42,204 nucleotides of DNA. Origin: Lachnospiraceae bacterium. GTDB lineage: Bacteria > Bacillota > Clostridia > Lachnospirales > Lachnospiraceae. Positions 9,014-18,066 of the stretch are shown piece by piece. Numbering within the stretch: the stretch's first letter is position 1; each line of letters opens with the position of its first letter. The notes under the pieces were generated by a model, which did no database searches, had not been told where the DNA came from, and saw only the letters and a program-made list of their open reading frames with translations. Position numbers and translations under genes: made by a program. The stretch spans positions 1 through 42,204 of the forward strand of contig JAFTVQ010000002.1 in NCBI GenBank assembly GCA_017461865.1, read 5' to 3'.

Positions 9014-10690
9014 TCATTCGTTGTTCTTCGGAACTTCAAGGATTGCACCTCTGTTACCGCTTGTTACGAGTTCTCTGTATCTTGTCAGATAACCGGAAGT
9101 AACCTTCGGCTCTCTCGGTGTCCATGCAGCTTTTCTCGCTGCCATCTCTTCTTCTGTCACATCCACATCCAATGTCATGGCCGGAATATTGATCTTGATG
9201 ATGTCACCTTCCTTCACAAGCGCAATCGGTCCGCCGACTGCAGCTTCCGGAGAAACGTGTCCGATGGAGGCTCCTCTGGATGCACCGGAGAAACGTCCGT
9301 CTGTAATCAGCGCAACAGAAGATCCGAGTCCCATACCTGCAATTGCAGAGGTCGGATTGAGCATTTCTCTCATACCAGGTCCGCCCTTCGGTCCTTCGTA
9401 ACGGATTACCACAACATCCCCTGCCACAATTTTACCGCCTGTAATGGCTGCAATGGCATCTTCCTCACAGTCAAACACTCTTGCCGGTCCTTCGTGCACC
9501 ATCATTTCATCTACCACAGCGGAACGTTTTACCACACTTCCGTCCGGTGCAAGATTTCCTTTCAATACTGCAAGACCGCCTGTTTTACTATATGGGTTGG
9601 AAAGAGGACGAATGACTTCTTCGTCTCTGTTTTTCACATTTTTGATACATTCTCCGATGGTTTTTCCGGAAACTGTCATACAATCAAGATTCAAAAGACC
9701 AAGTTCGGAAAGCTGATTCATTACCGCATACACACCGCCGGCTTCATTGAGGTCTTCCATGTAAGTCGGACCTGCCGGAGCAAGATGACAAAGATTCGGT
9801 GTCTTTTCGCTGATATCATTTGCAAAAGCAATGTCGAAATCAAATCCGATCTCATGAGCGATGGCCGGAAGATGTAACATACTGTTTGTAGAACATCCGA
9901 GCGCCATATCCACGGTAAGTGCATTTAAAATTGCATCCTTTGTCATAATGTCGCGCGGACGAATGTCTTTGCGGTACATTTCCATAACTGCCATACCTGC
10001 ATGTTTTGCAAGCTTAATACGTTCCGAATATACGGCCGGAATCGTACCGTTACCCTGAAGTCCCATTCCGAGTGCCTCTGTCAGACAGTTCATGGAGTTA
10101 GCCGTATACATACCGGAGCATGATCCGCATGTCGGACATACCTTCTCCTCGAATTCTCTCACTTCATCCTCTGTCATAGTACCTGCTGCATGGGCACCTA
10201 CCGCCTCAAACATAGAAGACAGACTGCGTTTCTGACCGTGTACACGACCTGCAAGCATCGGACCGCCCGACACAAACACCGTCGGTACGTTGACTCTGGC
10301 TGCAGCCATAAGAAGTCCCGGCACATTTTTATCACAGTTCGGAACCATAACGAGTGCATCAAACTGATGGGCAAGTGCCATACACTCTGTGGAGTCTGCA
10401 ATCAAATCTCTGGTTACGAGGGAATATTTCATTCCCACATGACCCATGGCGATACCGTCACAAACTGCAATCGCAGGGAATACAACCGGTACACCGCCGG
10501 CTTCTGCGACACCGAGTTTTACCGCTTCCACAATCTTATCAAGATTCATATGACCCGGTACAATTTCATTGTATGAGCTGACAATACCGACCATCGGTTT
10601 GTCCATTTCTTCCGCCGTCATTCCAAGCGCATTTAACAGAGATCTGTGCGGCGCCTGTTTCATTCCTTTTTTTACATTATCACTTTTCAT
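9014..10690 (-). CDS. ilvD: Dihydroxy-acid dehydratase
   Basis: Fe-S enzyme that dehydrates 2,3-dihydroxy-isovalerate or -methylvalerate to the 2-keto acids of valine and isoleucine synthesis. The 558-residue protein has the cluster Cys motifs PNCDKNVPG and [17 protein letters not shown], and the C-terminal [19 protein letters not shown] segment that holds the catalytic Ser region. GGAGG lies seven bases before the ATG. It sits between leuB and ilvB in the same operon, with gaps of 29 and 20 bp. Confidence 0.97.
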   Translation of the reverse strand: MKSDNVKKGMKQAPHRSLLNALGMTAEEMDKPMVGIVSSYNEIVPGHMNLDKIVEAVKLGVAEAGGVPVVFPAIAVCDGIAMGHVGMKYSLVTRDLIADSTECMALAHQFDALVMVPNCDKNVPGLLMAAARVNVPTVFVSGGPMLAGRVHGQKRSLSSMFEAVGAHAAGTMTEDEVREFEEKVCPTCGSCSGMYTANSMNCLTEALGMGLQGNGTIPAVYSERIKLAKHAGMAVMEMYRKDIRPRDIMTKDAILNALTVDMALGCSTNSMLHLPAIAHEIGFDFDIAFANDISEKTPNLCHLAPAGPTYMEDLNEAGGVYAVMNQLSELGLLNLDCMTVSGKTIGECIKNVKNRDEEVIRPLSNPYSKTGGLAVLKGNLAPDGSVVKRSAVVDEMMVHEGPARVFDCEEDAIAAITGGKIVAGDVVVIRYEGPKGGPGMREMLNPTSAIAGMGLGSSVALITDGRFSGASRGASIGHVSPEAAVGGPIALVKEGDIIKINIPAMTLDVDVTEEEMAARKAAWTPREPKVTSGYLTRYRELVTSGNRGAILEVPKNNE

Positions 10691-10720
10691 TTTTTTGCCT
10701 CCATACTGTTTTTCTCTCTA

Positions 10721-11821
10721 TTACAATCTTTCACAAATCAGATCGCCCATCTCCTTGGTACCGACCTGTTTTACTTTTTTCTTACCTTCTTCGTCCTGCG
10801 GCATAATGTCAATGGTACGATAACCTTCGGTAAGTACCTTTTTCACCGCATTGTCGATTGCATCCGCTTCTTTATCCAAATCAAAGGTGTAACGGAGCAT
10901 CATAGATGCGGAAAGGATGGTTGCAATCGGGTTGGCAATGCCTTTTCCGGCAATATCCGGTGCAGATCCTCCACTCGGTTCATAGAGACCGAATTTTGTA
11001 TCATTCAAACTTGCCGATGCAAGCATTCCGATGGAACCGGTTACCATACTCGCCTCATCCGATAAAATATCACCGAACATGTTCTCTGTAAGGATGACAT
11101 CAAACTGTGCCGGATTTTTGACGAGCTGCATCGCACAGTTGTCAACAAGCATATGCTCCAGCGTAACATCCGGATAATCCTTTGCAACTTCCTCCACTAC
11201 TTTTCTCCAAAGTCTGGACGAATCCAGCACATTGGCCTTATCTACACTCGTCACTTTCTGACGGCGTTTTCTTGCAATATCGAATCCTTTTACGGCAATT
11301 CTGCGAATCTCGCTCTCGGAATATGTAAGCGTGTCAATTGCTTTAAGTTCTCCGTCCTCTTCAAAGGTCTTGCGTTCTCCGAAGTAAAGACCGCCTGTAA
11401 GTTCACGCATAATCATCATATCAAAGCCTTTTTCACTGATCTCCGTCTTAAGCGGACAGGCAGCTGCAAGCTCCTCATAGAGAACTGCCGGTCTTAAATT
11501 TGCAAAAAGATTTAACGCCTTGCGGATTTTTAAAAGACCTGCCTCCGGTCTCTTTTCCGGCGGAAGTTTGTACCATGGGGAAGTCTGGGTATTTCCTCCG
11601 ATGGAGCCCATCAAAACAGCATCTGCTGCTTTTGCCGTCGCAATTGCTTCCTCGGTAAGGGGAACCCCGTGCACATCAATGGATGCTCCTCCCATTAAAA
11701 TATCTTCAAAATTTATTTCATGTCCGTAGACAGATGCTGCTTTCTCAAGTACTTTTTTTGCTTCTGCCACGACCTCCGGGCCGATACCGTCACCCGGAAT
11801 ACATACGATATTCATGTTCAT
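10721..11821 (-). CDS. leuB: 3-isopropylmalate dehydrogenase
   Basis: NAD-dependent oxidative decarboxylase of leucine synthesis. The 366 residues match the family; [11 protein letters not shown] and [14 protein letters not shown] are diagnostic for LeuB rather than isocitrate or tartrate dehydrogenase. It is the first gene of leuB-ilvD-ilvB. Two in-frame ATGs occur (MNMN); the first is favoured because GGGAGG lies eight bases upstream. The predicted leader is only about 30-40 nt, so there is no room for a T-box or leader-peptide attenuator. leuA, leuC and leuD are not in the window. Confidence 0.97.
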   Translation of the reverse strand: MNMNIVCIPGDGIGPEVVAEAKKVLEKAASVYGHEINFEDILMGGASIDVHGVPLTEEAIATAKAADAVLMGSIGGNTQTSPWYKLPPEKRPEAGLLKIRKALNLFANLRPAVLYEELAAACPLKTEISEKGFDMMIMRELTGGLYFGERKTFEEDGELKAIDTLTYSESEIRRIAVKGFDIARKRRQKVTSVDKANVLDSSRLWRKVVEEVAKDYPDVTLEHMLVDNCAMQLVKNPAQFDVILTENMFGDILSDEASMVTGSIGMLASASLNDTKFGLYEPSGGSAPDIAGKGIANPIATILSASMMLRYTFDLDKEADAIDNAVKKVLTEGYRTIDIMPQDEEGKKKVKQVGTKEMGDLICERL

Positions 11822-11858
11822 AATTCATTCCTCCCGAATTTCATTTTCACTGTCTTTC

Positions 11859-11887
11859 AGTTTACATGAAAACCCTCTTGTTATCAA
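11859..11887 (-). promoter_or_regulatory. Sigma-A promoter for leuB-ilvD-ilvB
   Basis: Minus-strand TTGATA (11882-11887) and TAAACT (11859-11864) are spaced by 17 bp. An AT-only inverted repeat (11909-11916 with 11926-11933) lies between it and the upstream ATPase stop; it lacks a U-run and is more likely a weak terminator or a regulatory site. Confidence 0.65.
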
Positions 11888-11933
11888 TCAATTTTATACC
11901 AAAACTTCTTATTATAACTTTTATGTATAATAA

Positions 11934-13253
11934 TCATGCTTGCGGGTTATTTTGTCCGGCCAAATAGTTGACAAATTGCTGGGCCGTACGTCCCGAGATG
12001 CCTCCGTGGGCTAGTTCCCATGCATTTGCTTTTTGATTCAACTGCTGTTCTTCCATGTCAATTCCGTTCTTTTTTGCAAGCTCATTTACAATATGGAAAT
12101 ATTCTTTCTGGGTTGGCTTTCCGTAATGGATTGTCACGCCGAAACGATGCACGAGGGAAAGTTTTTCTTCCATTGTGTCGGAGCGGTGAATATCGTTTGT
12201 ATGCTCCATATCGTTTCTGTCTCTCCAGCTTTCTTTGATCAGATGTCTGCGGTTAGATGTCGCATAAATCAAAATATTTTCGGGTTTTGTTTCCACACCG
12301 CCCTCAATGACAGCCTTCAGGAATTTATATTCAATTTCAAATTCCTCGAAAGATAAGTCATCCATATAGATGATAAATTTATAATTGCGGTTTTTAATCT
12401 GCGCGATAATACTCGAAAGGTCTTTGAATTGATGCTTGTAAATTTCAATCATACGAAGACCTCTGTCGTAATATTCATTGACAATGGCTTTGATGCTTGT
12501 GGATTTTCCGGTTCCGCTGTCGCCGTACAAAAGCACATTATTGGCTTTTTTGCCGCACACAAAGGCTTCTGTGTTTTCTATCAGCTTCTTTTTCTGGATC
12601 TCATAGCCCACCAGATCGGAAAGCATAACCTTATCCATATTGTTGATCGGCCGGAAAACAACCGGTCCCGGCTGCGACTTATCCTCGATACGGAACGCTT
12701 TGTTCAGACCGAACATTCCGACTCCGTAATCTCTGTAAAAACCGGTTACGGCATCAAAAAATTCATTTTCGTCTTTTGTCTTTGAAAGCTTCTCACTGAG
12801 TGCCTGTACTTTCTCACTGACATTTTTATTATACATGAACTCTTTTTTACCGATTGCCCTGTAGTTTTCCAATATCCGGAAGCAGTCAATCCCCAGTTCC
12901 TTTTCAATAACGGAAAAATCATAGAAAAAAAGACTGCGGAATACCCGGAAATCATTTTTTGCAAATTCATTGACCGTACCGTCGTTAGCTCCGACTTTTT
13001 CGCATGTCAGGCTGAACGGATTTTCATTTGTGACCAACAAAAATGTCAAATAGTTGTGCCAAAGGTTTTTGTCAAATCCATAATCCGTTGCCACCTCAAG
13101 AATATGTTTCAGTTGTGTATATATGTCTTTGATCAGTTGCGCTTTATCGGATGTCTTCTCATCAAAGCGGCGGAAGATTTCTCCGAGCCGGACAAGAATC
13201 GTATCTTCCTCCATATTTCCGTATAAAATCAACTTAGAAATTTCCTTGTACAT
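11934..13253 (-). CDS. AAA+ ATPase, DUF815 family
   Basis: A cytoplasmic 439-residue ATPase of the DUF815 family, whose function is not established. The N-terminal half (about residues 1-200) is helical and unrecognised. The ATPase domain follows, with Walker A LLYGDSGTGKST, Walker B FIIYMDDLSF, a sensor-like IYATSNRRHLI, and a C-terminal lid with GGISGRTAQQFVNYL. MoxR/ClpX-like remodelling is plausible but no partner is encoded beside it. It has its own promoter at 13299-13327 and an AAAGGAG ribosome binding site. It is probably a single-gene transcript, because leuB downstream has a separate promoter. Confidence 0.88.
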   Translation of the reverse strand: MYKEISKLILYGNMEEDTILVRLGEIFRRFDEKTSDKAQLIKDIYTQLKHILEVATDYGFDKNLWHNYLTFLLVTNENPFSLTCEKVGANDGTVNEFAKNDFRVFRSLFFYDFSVIEKELGIDCFRILENYRAIGKKEFMYNKNVSEKVQALSEKLSKTKDENEFFDAVTGFYRDYGVGMFGLNKAFRIEDKSQPGPVVFRPINNMDKVMLSDLVGYEIQKKKLIENTEAFVCGKKANNVLLYGDSGTGKSTSIKAIVNEYYDRGLRMIEIYKHQFKDLSSIIAQIKNRNYKFIIYMDDLSFEEFEIEYKFLKAVIEGGVETKPENILIYATSNRRHLIKESWRDRNDMEHTNDIHRSDTMEEKLSLVHRFGVTIHYGKPTQKEYFHIVNELAKKNGIDMEEQQLNQKANAWELAHGGISGRTAQQFVNYLAGQNNPQA

Positions 13254-13298
13254 GTGTGCTCCTTTACTTCGCGAAAATGCGACATTATATGCCCTAAA

Positions 13299-13327
13299 AT
13301 TTTACCTTATATACGAACTTTTGTCAA
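13299..13327 (-). promoter_or_regulatory. Sigma-A promoter for the DUF815 ATPase
   Basis: Minus-strand TTGACA (13322-13327) and TAAAAT (13299-13304) are spaced by 17 bp. The -35 box overlaps the T-run of the terminator that ends the upstream signalling operon. Confidence 0.78.
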
Positions 13328-13368
13328 AAACAAAGAGACGACTCCGCCCCATGTCAAAATCGCCTCTT
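13326..13368 (-). terminator. Terminator of the signalling operon
   Basis: On the minus strand a 9-bp stem (13360-13368 with 13333-13341, one G-U pair) with an 18-nt loop is followed by TTGTTTTT. It begins 11 bases after the stop of the GGDEF gene and merges into the next promoter. Confidence 0.75.
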
Positions 13369-13379
13369 CTGCATAACTG

Positions 13380-14678
13380 CTACCGGATCTCTTCACCCGG
13401 TTTTTTCTTCTTTTTCTTATCTTCGTACATAAGTTCATCTGCCTGCTTCATCAAAGCCGCAAAATCATACCCCTTGTCACCGTACACAACACCGGCGGCA
13501 ATGACACACTCAATACCGTCCTCCAGCGTATTCAATCTGGCAAGTTCCGCCTCCCAACGCTCTTTCAGCTCATTTACTTCGGCCTCGGTCACATTGCACG
13601 CAATCATCAGGAATTCATCCCCGCCCATACGGTAACCGTGCACTTTACTGCTTGTTACTTTGCGGATACTGTCCGCCCCTTTTATAATCAGTTTATCTCC
13701 GGCTTCATGTCCGTAGGTATCATTCATTTTCTTAAGATTATTGACATCAAAATTGAAAATACCGATAGAATCCATATTTTGGTATTCGGACTCCAGCATG
13801 GCAAGATATTTGCCTTTGTTGTACATACCGGTCAAACCGTCATGTTCACTGTCATAGATGAGTTTTTCCCGCATCATACTGTTTTCGATGTAAAGGCGGA
13901 TCACACTGAGCAGGGTTTCTTCTCCCATAGACTCTCTGTCCATCTTGGAATGTTCTACAAAAAACAGGGCATATCTCTGTTCGGAAACTCCTCCGTGACA
14001 CAGTGCATACAGTTTTCTTCCCTCATCAATACCTGCCAGCGTCAAAGCTTCCTTTATCTCAGGCGAAAACTGATCCGAAGACATCTCCATTCCGCTCGAA
14101 ACGGAAAATGCACGGATTGCATCCTCCTCTGCCGTGATACGGGCATTGCTGTAGTTGTTTGTCTTTTTGTTGTATGTAATAATTTCAATATGCGCATCCC
14201 TGTGCAGCATAAAAAACATTTCTTCCGTCTTGAAAAAATCAGCCAGCATCGGCAAAAGCTCATAATAGGTACTGGACAATTTCTCTAAAATCGCCGTTTG
14301 GAAACCTGCCAGCTTCTTAAAAAACGACATGTATTTTGTCACATCATGATTAAGCTTCATATACTCCGTGATATCGGTCAAATGATGAACCACACAGATT
14401 GTATCCTCCGCCGTCATCCTTTTGGATTCCACCTTGTAATAATTTCGTTTTTCAAGGTCAATCGTTTCCCACTCTACCAGTATCTGATCCTCCGGAATCG
14501 CCGGACAATCCCCGATCCACATCATGGCATCTTCCGCCGTCTCACCGACAAGATCCCGACCGTATATGCTGCCGAAAAAAGCATCCGCGTATATAATTTT
14601 TCCGGTACCGCAGTCTACTGCAACCACTCCGCCGATCTCATTTACAACAAATGAGGAAATCTGCTCTTTTATCGTCAT
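13380..14678 (-). CDS. PAS-GGDEF diguanylate cyclase
   Basis: Predicted soluble diguanylate cyclase making c-di-GMP from two GTP. Residues about 1-105 look like a PAS domain ending in the typical HLTDITEY exit motif. Residues about 120-265 look GAF-like. The GGDEF domain (about 270-432) has the active-site motif intact at 352-356, metal Asp at about 311, and NDTYGHEAGD. The RxxD product-inhibition site normally five residues before GGDEF is absent. The tail is very basic (a run of six Lys). It is the last gene of the operon, 11 bp after the STAS gene, with a GGAGG ribosome binding site. Its position suggests it is the output of the cassette; that is inference. Confidence 0.93.
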   Translation of the reverse strand: MTIKEQISSFVVNEIGGVVAVDCGTGKIIYADAFFGSIYGRDLVGETAEDAMMWIGDCPAIPEDQILVEWETIDLEKRNYYKVESKRMTAEDTICVVHHLTDITEYMKLNHDVTKYMSFFKKLAGFQTAILEKLSSTYYELLPMLADFFKTEEMFFMLHRDAHIEIITYNKKTNNYSNARITAEEDAIRAFSVSSGMEMSSDQFSPEIKEALTLAGIDEGRKLYALCHGGVSEQRYALFFVEHSKMDRESMGEETLLSVIRLYIENSMMREKLIYDSEHDGLTGMYNKGKYLAMLESEYQNMDSIGIFNFDVNNLKKMNDTYGHEAGDKLIIKGADSIRKVTSSKVHGYRMGGDEFLMIACNVTEAEVNELKERWEAELARLNTLEDGIECVIAAGVVYGDKGYDFAALMKQADELMYEDKKKKKKPGEEIR

Positions 14679-14689
14679 AACAGCCTCCT

Positions 14690-14992
14690 TTATTCAATCG
14701 TTAAAATATCGGAAAAACCGGTCATTTCAAAAACTTCCATCACTGTTTCGTTTACATTTTTTACAACCATACTTCCCTGTACCCGATTAATATTTTTCTG
14801 GGCCTGCAAAATGACGCGGAGACCGGAGCTGGCAACGTAACCGCATTTTTCCATATCAATTACAAGTTCTTTCACCGTCTCCTGCAATTCCTTCTCAATC
14901 ACTTCACTAAGTTGAGGCGCAGCAGTTGTATCAAGCCTACCGTCCAGTTCAATCCATTTTTTATTCCCTTCACTTTTCACATTAATATTCAT
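14690..14992 (-). CDS. STAS-domain anti-sigma-factor antagonist
   Basis: A 100-residue single STAS domain protein like SpoIIAA/RsbV, which binds an RsbW-type kinase when unphosphorylated. The key loop reads YVASSGLRV, with the phosphorylatable Ser at about 56; the Asp usually preceding the two Ser is Ala here. The ATG at 14992 is chosen over an upstream in-frame GTG because GGAGG lies seven bases before it; the GTG start would overlap the preceding gene. It follows the HATPase gene by 17 bp and precedes the GGDEF gene by 11 bp. Confidence 0.93.
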   Translation of the reverse strand: MNINVKSEGNKKWIELDGRLDTTAAPQLSEVIEKELQETVKELVIDMEKCGYVASSGLRVILQAQKNINRVQGSMVVKNVNETVMEVFEMTGFSDILTIE

Positions 14993-15009
14993 TGTTTTCC
15001 TCCGACTCT

Positions 15010-15441
15010 CTACCACGTTTTGGTAAGTGTTAATATATTTTTTTCATCTTCATAACGGTATTTCACTTGATCCATACTCTGTTTCACCATCCAGATGCCG
15101 AGTCCGCCGATCTGCCGGTCCTCAGCACAAAGGGTGATGTCCGGATCCTCTTTTTCCAATGGATTAAATGCTTTTCCCGCATCGTGGATGCACAACGTCA
15201 TTTGATTGCATCCGGCCTCTGCCTCATAATCCACCGACAAATCCAGATGACATTCTCCCGTATTGTCTGGATAGGCATAATTTGCGATATTGACGAAAAT
15301 CTCTTCCACCGAAACGCAGATCTGTGTCATAATCTTCATCGGACAGTCACACTGCCAGAGCGTTGTCTCAAGAAATGAAATCACACTGTCAAGTTTGTCA
15401 AGCTCCGCCGGAAGTTTCAGTTGTTTGCTTAACTGTTTCAT
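15010..15441 (-). CDS. RsbW/SpoIIAB-like HATPase (anti-sigma-type serine kinase)
   Basis: A 143-residue GHKL ATPase of the HATPase_c_2 type. It has the N-box VSVEEIFVNIANYAYP (Glu at about 46-47, Asn at 51), the G1 box HDAGKAFNP and the G2 box GGLGIWMVK. In the family such proteins phosphorylate a STAS partner and sequester a target, classically a sigma factor. The STAS gene follows 17 bp away, so these two are the likely pair. The ATG at 15441 is preferred to an upstream GTG, because AGGAAGGG lies seven bases before the ATG and would be too close to the GTG. No sigma factor gene is present, so the target is unknown. Confidence 0.92.
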   Translation of the reverse strand: MKQLSKQLKLPAELDKLDSVISFLETTLWQCDCPMKIMTQICVSVEEIFVNIANYAYPDNTGECHLDLSVDYEAEAGCNQMTLCIHDAGKAFNPLEKEDPDITLCAEDRQIGGLGIWMVKQSMDQVKYRYEDEKNILTLTKTW

Positions 15442-15454
15442 ATCCACACCCTTC

Positions 15455-16234
15455 CTACAAATTTCTCAAAAATTGTAACGACTGCTCTGCCGCATTTAAA
15501 TCCTTCATTTCAATCAGTACTGTGGCCTGCGGAAAATAGTTTTCATACACTTCTTTGAAATAAGACCAGTCAATCTTTCCTTCCCCGAGAGGCAAATGCA
15601 AATCTTTTTCCAAATCATTGTCATTGATATGTATATGTTTCACATACGGTGCAAGTGCCTTTACCCAATGAGCAATCTCCTCTGCATTCCCGAATGCATG
15701 GGCATGGGCAAAGTCAAAGCAAACACCGAAATTCGGATATTCCTTTAACTTTTCCGCCAACATGGCAAGAAGATCCCATGACGTATCAAACATATTTTCT
15801 ATATAGATATCCGTATCCGGATATTTTTTTAATTTGTCCGCCCAATACTTTGCATTCCGTTCCACCCAATTTGTCCGGTAATAATCCATATGGAAATTCG
15901 GAATAAAGTTCGTGTGGAACACAACACCACCGGTTCCGAGCGCACGTGCAATACGGATACTCTCTTCAATTCTGTAATCGGATACCTCCGCCATCTTCGG
16001 ATCGTCCGATGCCACATTCACATCAAGAAAAGCCCCGTGCATTGTACAACAGTCCGGCACTTCTTGCAGACTCCGATAATACAAAATCCGCTCTTTGCAG
16101 GAGGTTTCATCATCCAAAAAATCCGGAAGATAAAAATCATTATACTCAAATCCGCAATCATAAGCCTTTGCAACAGCTAAACTTCTTTCTATTTGGTTGT
16201 AATCCGGGATGATCAACACTTTGTTTACTTTCAT
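15455..16234 (-). CDS. TIM-barrel sugar phosphate isomerase/epimerase-like protein
   Basis: A 259-residue protein of the xylose-isomerase-like TIM-barrel (AP endonuclease family 2) superfamily. Likely metal ligands are conserved: His66, His107, Glu146, Asp174, His177, Asp205, His213 and Glu242, in motifs such as MHGAF, FDFAHAHAFG and HINDND. The substrate is not predictable; isomerase, epimerase and endonuclease-IV-like members all exist, but it is short for a DNA repair enzyme. Its ATG overlaps the stop of the adenylate cyclase gene by four bases (ATGA), so translation of the two is probably coupled. An enzyme of this type in a signalling operon is unexpected. Confidence 0.85.
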   Translation of the reverse strand: MKVNKVLIIPDYNQIERSLAVAKAYDCGFEYNDFYLPDFLDDETSCKERILYYRSLQEVPDCCTMHGAFLDVNVASDDPKMAEVSDYRIEESIRIARALGTGGVVFHTNFIPNFHMDYYRTNWVERNAKYWADKLKKYPDTDIYIENMFDTSWDLLAMLAEKLKEYPNFGVCFDFAHAHAFGNAEEIAHWVKALAPYVKHIHINDNDLEKDLHLPLGEGKIDWSYFKEVYENYFPQATVLIEMKDLNAAEQSLQFLRNL

Positions 16235-18036
16235 ACGCTCTCTCTCTTTACCGATATAACGGAATATACAAAAACACCCTTTGATTTACCTTTTAACGGA
16301 ATCTCTCCGATTTCTTCCACTTCAACGCGATCCTTCACCCGTTCATAAACCGCATCACTGATCAGAACCTGACCTTTCTTTGCATTGGACTCCAATCTGG
16401 CTGCCGTATTGACAGTGTCACCGATTGCAGTATAATCCATGCGGAACTCACATCCGACATTCCCGACAACCGCCTCTCCGCAATTGACACCGACACCGAA
16501 TCCGACACTTCTTCCGAATTTTTCCATCAGCTCTTTTTCCAACGCCGCACCGCCGTCCACGATATCCATCGCTGCACAAACCGCCCGGAATTCATAATCA
16601 TCCAGATCAAACGGTGCATTAAACACCGCCATCGTCGCATCTCCGACAAACTTATCCAGTGTCCCTTTATTTTTGAAAATTGCATTGGTCGTCAGGTTAA
16701 GATAGCGGTTGAGTATTGCCACAACCTCCTCCGGAGTGAGCACTTCCGACATCGTTGTAAAACCGCGGATATCCACAAATAAGACAGCAATATCCCTGTT
16801 CTCTCCGCCCAACTGAATTTTAAAATCTCCCTTTTTTGCAATCTCATCAACAATTTCGGGAGCAACATATTTTTTAAACGCCGCCATCATCTTGCGCTGT
16901 CGAAGCTTTTCCAACACATAACCGCTGATTAAACAATACAAGTAGGACAAAACGATACCAAGCGGAAAATAGAAAAGCGCAACGGCTGTATGGTGTTCAT
17001 TGAGCCATATTCCGGCTCCGACATATCCGCCGATTACGACAAATAATCCTACGGTAGCTAACCGAATACTTCGTCTGCGGAATAACATATGCACTAAGGC
17101 TCCCAAAAGTCCGGTCAGCACCCCGACTAAATATGGATCCGCATTGACAGAAAAGCGGTTCTGAAACAATGACTGTAGAATGTTTGCGTGAATCTCCACA
17201 CCGTACATTTGATCTGCTCCGCCGCACGGCACCCGAAAATTATCCTGCATTCCCGTTGCGTAAGCACCGACCAATACAATGCTTCCCTGAAAAGCTCTCG
17301 GATCTATGCGTCCGTTCAGCACATCCACAAAAGAAAGATATTCATAATCCCCCGGTTTACCGGAATAATTGATCAATGCTTTTCCGTACTTATCGGTGGA
17401 AACAGCGGTTGCTGTCATCTGCGTTTGTTCGCAGTATAATTCATATACTTTTCCGGAAAACATGGAGACTTTTTTCCCCTCCGACACTTCCTGCATTTTT
17501 ATGCGTCGGACAAGGCCGTCCGAATCCTGCGAAACATTGGTAAATCCCTGCTCAGTCACCTTGGCAAGCGCCGGATAAGGAGCCAGATAACTGTCAATCG
17601 GATACTCATAAATCCCCTGATCATTTATCTCCCCTTTTTCTTTGTATACGAACTGCGACGCGGTAATCACGTTTCCCAACTGTCCGCACATATCTGCAAA
17701 CGACTGATCCCCAGGCGCGTCTACTTCTCCCGAAAACAAAATATCAAATCCAATGACAACCGGTTTACAGTCATCCGCCTGCGCAAGCTGTCTCAGCAAG
17801 CGGGCATAAACATCCCTGGACCATGTCTGAATCGGCCCCAGTTCTTCTAACGTTTTATCATCAATACCTATGATTTTAATTTTACTGTCGATTCCTCTCG
17901 GTATCTGATATGCAGCATCCTTAAGCATATAATCAAACGAAGAAAACAAATTCGTGATTGTCAGGATGAAGATAAGAATACCCACAATCAATGCTTCCGC
18001 AATATCCCGGAGCAGTATTCTTTTCTGTGTTGTCAT
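16231..18036 (-). CDS. CHASE2-domain class III adenylate cyclase
   Basis: A 601-residue membrane-bound nucleotide cyclase. A first transmembrane helix (about 15-33) leads into an extracellular CHASE2 sensor (about 35-295), then three transmembrane helices (about 303-375) and a cytoplasmic cyclase domain (about 410-595). Catalytic residues are complete: metal Asp422 in FVDIRGF and Asp466 in FVGDATMAV, Lys462 and Thr536 for base recognition, Asn543 and Arg547 in TVNTAARLES. Lys with Thr is the class IIIb pattern and favours ATP over GTP, so the product is probably cAMP. The ribosome binding site is GGGAGG. It lies 30 bp after a gene for a cyclic-nucleotide-binding phosphatase, its likely effector. 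Confidence 0.95.
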   Translation of the reverse strand: MTTQKRILLRDIAEALIVGILIFILTITNLFSSFDYMLKDAAYQIPRGIDSKIKIIGIDDKTLEELGPIQTWSRDVYARLLRQLAQADDCKPVVIGFDILFSGEVDAPGDQSFADMCGQLGNVITASQFVYKEKGEINDQGIYEYPIDSYLAPYPALAKVTEQGFTNVSQDSDGLVRRIKMQEVSEGKKVSMFSGKVYELYCEQTQMTATAVSTDKYGKALINYSGKPGDYEYLSFVDVLNGRIDPRAFQGSIVLVGAYATGMQDNFRVPCGGADQMYGVEIHANILQSLFQNRFSVNADPYLVGVLTGLLGALVHMLFRRRSIRLATVGLFVVIGGYVGAGIWLNEHHTAVALFYFPLGIVLSYLYCLISGYVLEKLRQRKMMAAFKKYVAPEIVDEIAKKGDFKIQLGGENRDIAVLFVDIRGFTTMSEVLTPEEVVAILNRYLNLTTNAIFKNKGTLDKFVGDATMAVFNAPFDLDDYEFRAVCAAMDIVDGGAALEKELMEKFGRSVGFGVGVNCGEAVVGNVGCEFRMDYTAIGDTVNTAARLESNAKKGQVLISDAVYERVKDRVEVEEIGEIPLKGKSKGVFVYSVISVKRESV

Positions 18037-18066
18037 TGTTTGATCCTCCCGTTTCGTTTATCGGGT

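Noticed and set aside
9257..9877. 206-codon plus-strand frame inside ilvD
   Set aside because: Lies wholly opposite the well-conserved ilvD coding sequence and has no coding features of its own.
11822..11858. T-box or leader attenuator before leuB
   Set aside because: The predicted leader is only about 30-40 nt, with no specifier hairpin, antiterminator or leader peptide.
11909..11933. AT-only inverted repeat after the DUF815 gene
   Set aside because: An 8-bp A/T stem without a following U-run is too weak to call as a terminator; noted only as a possible site.
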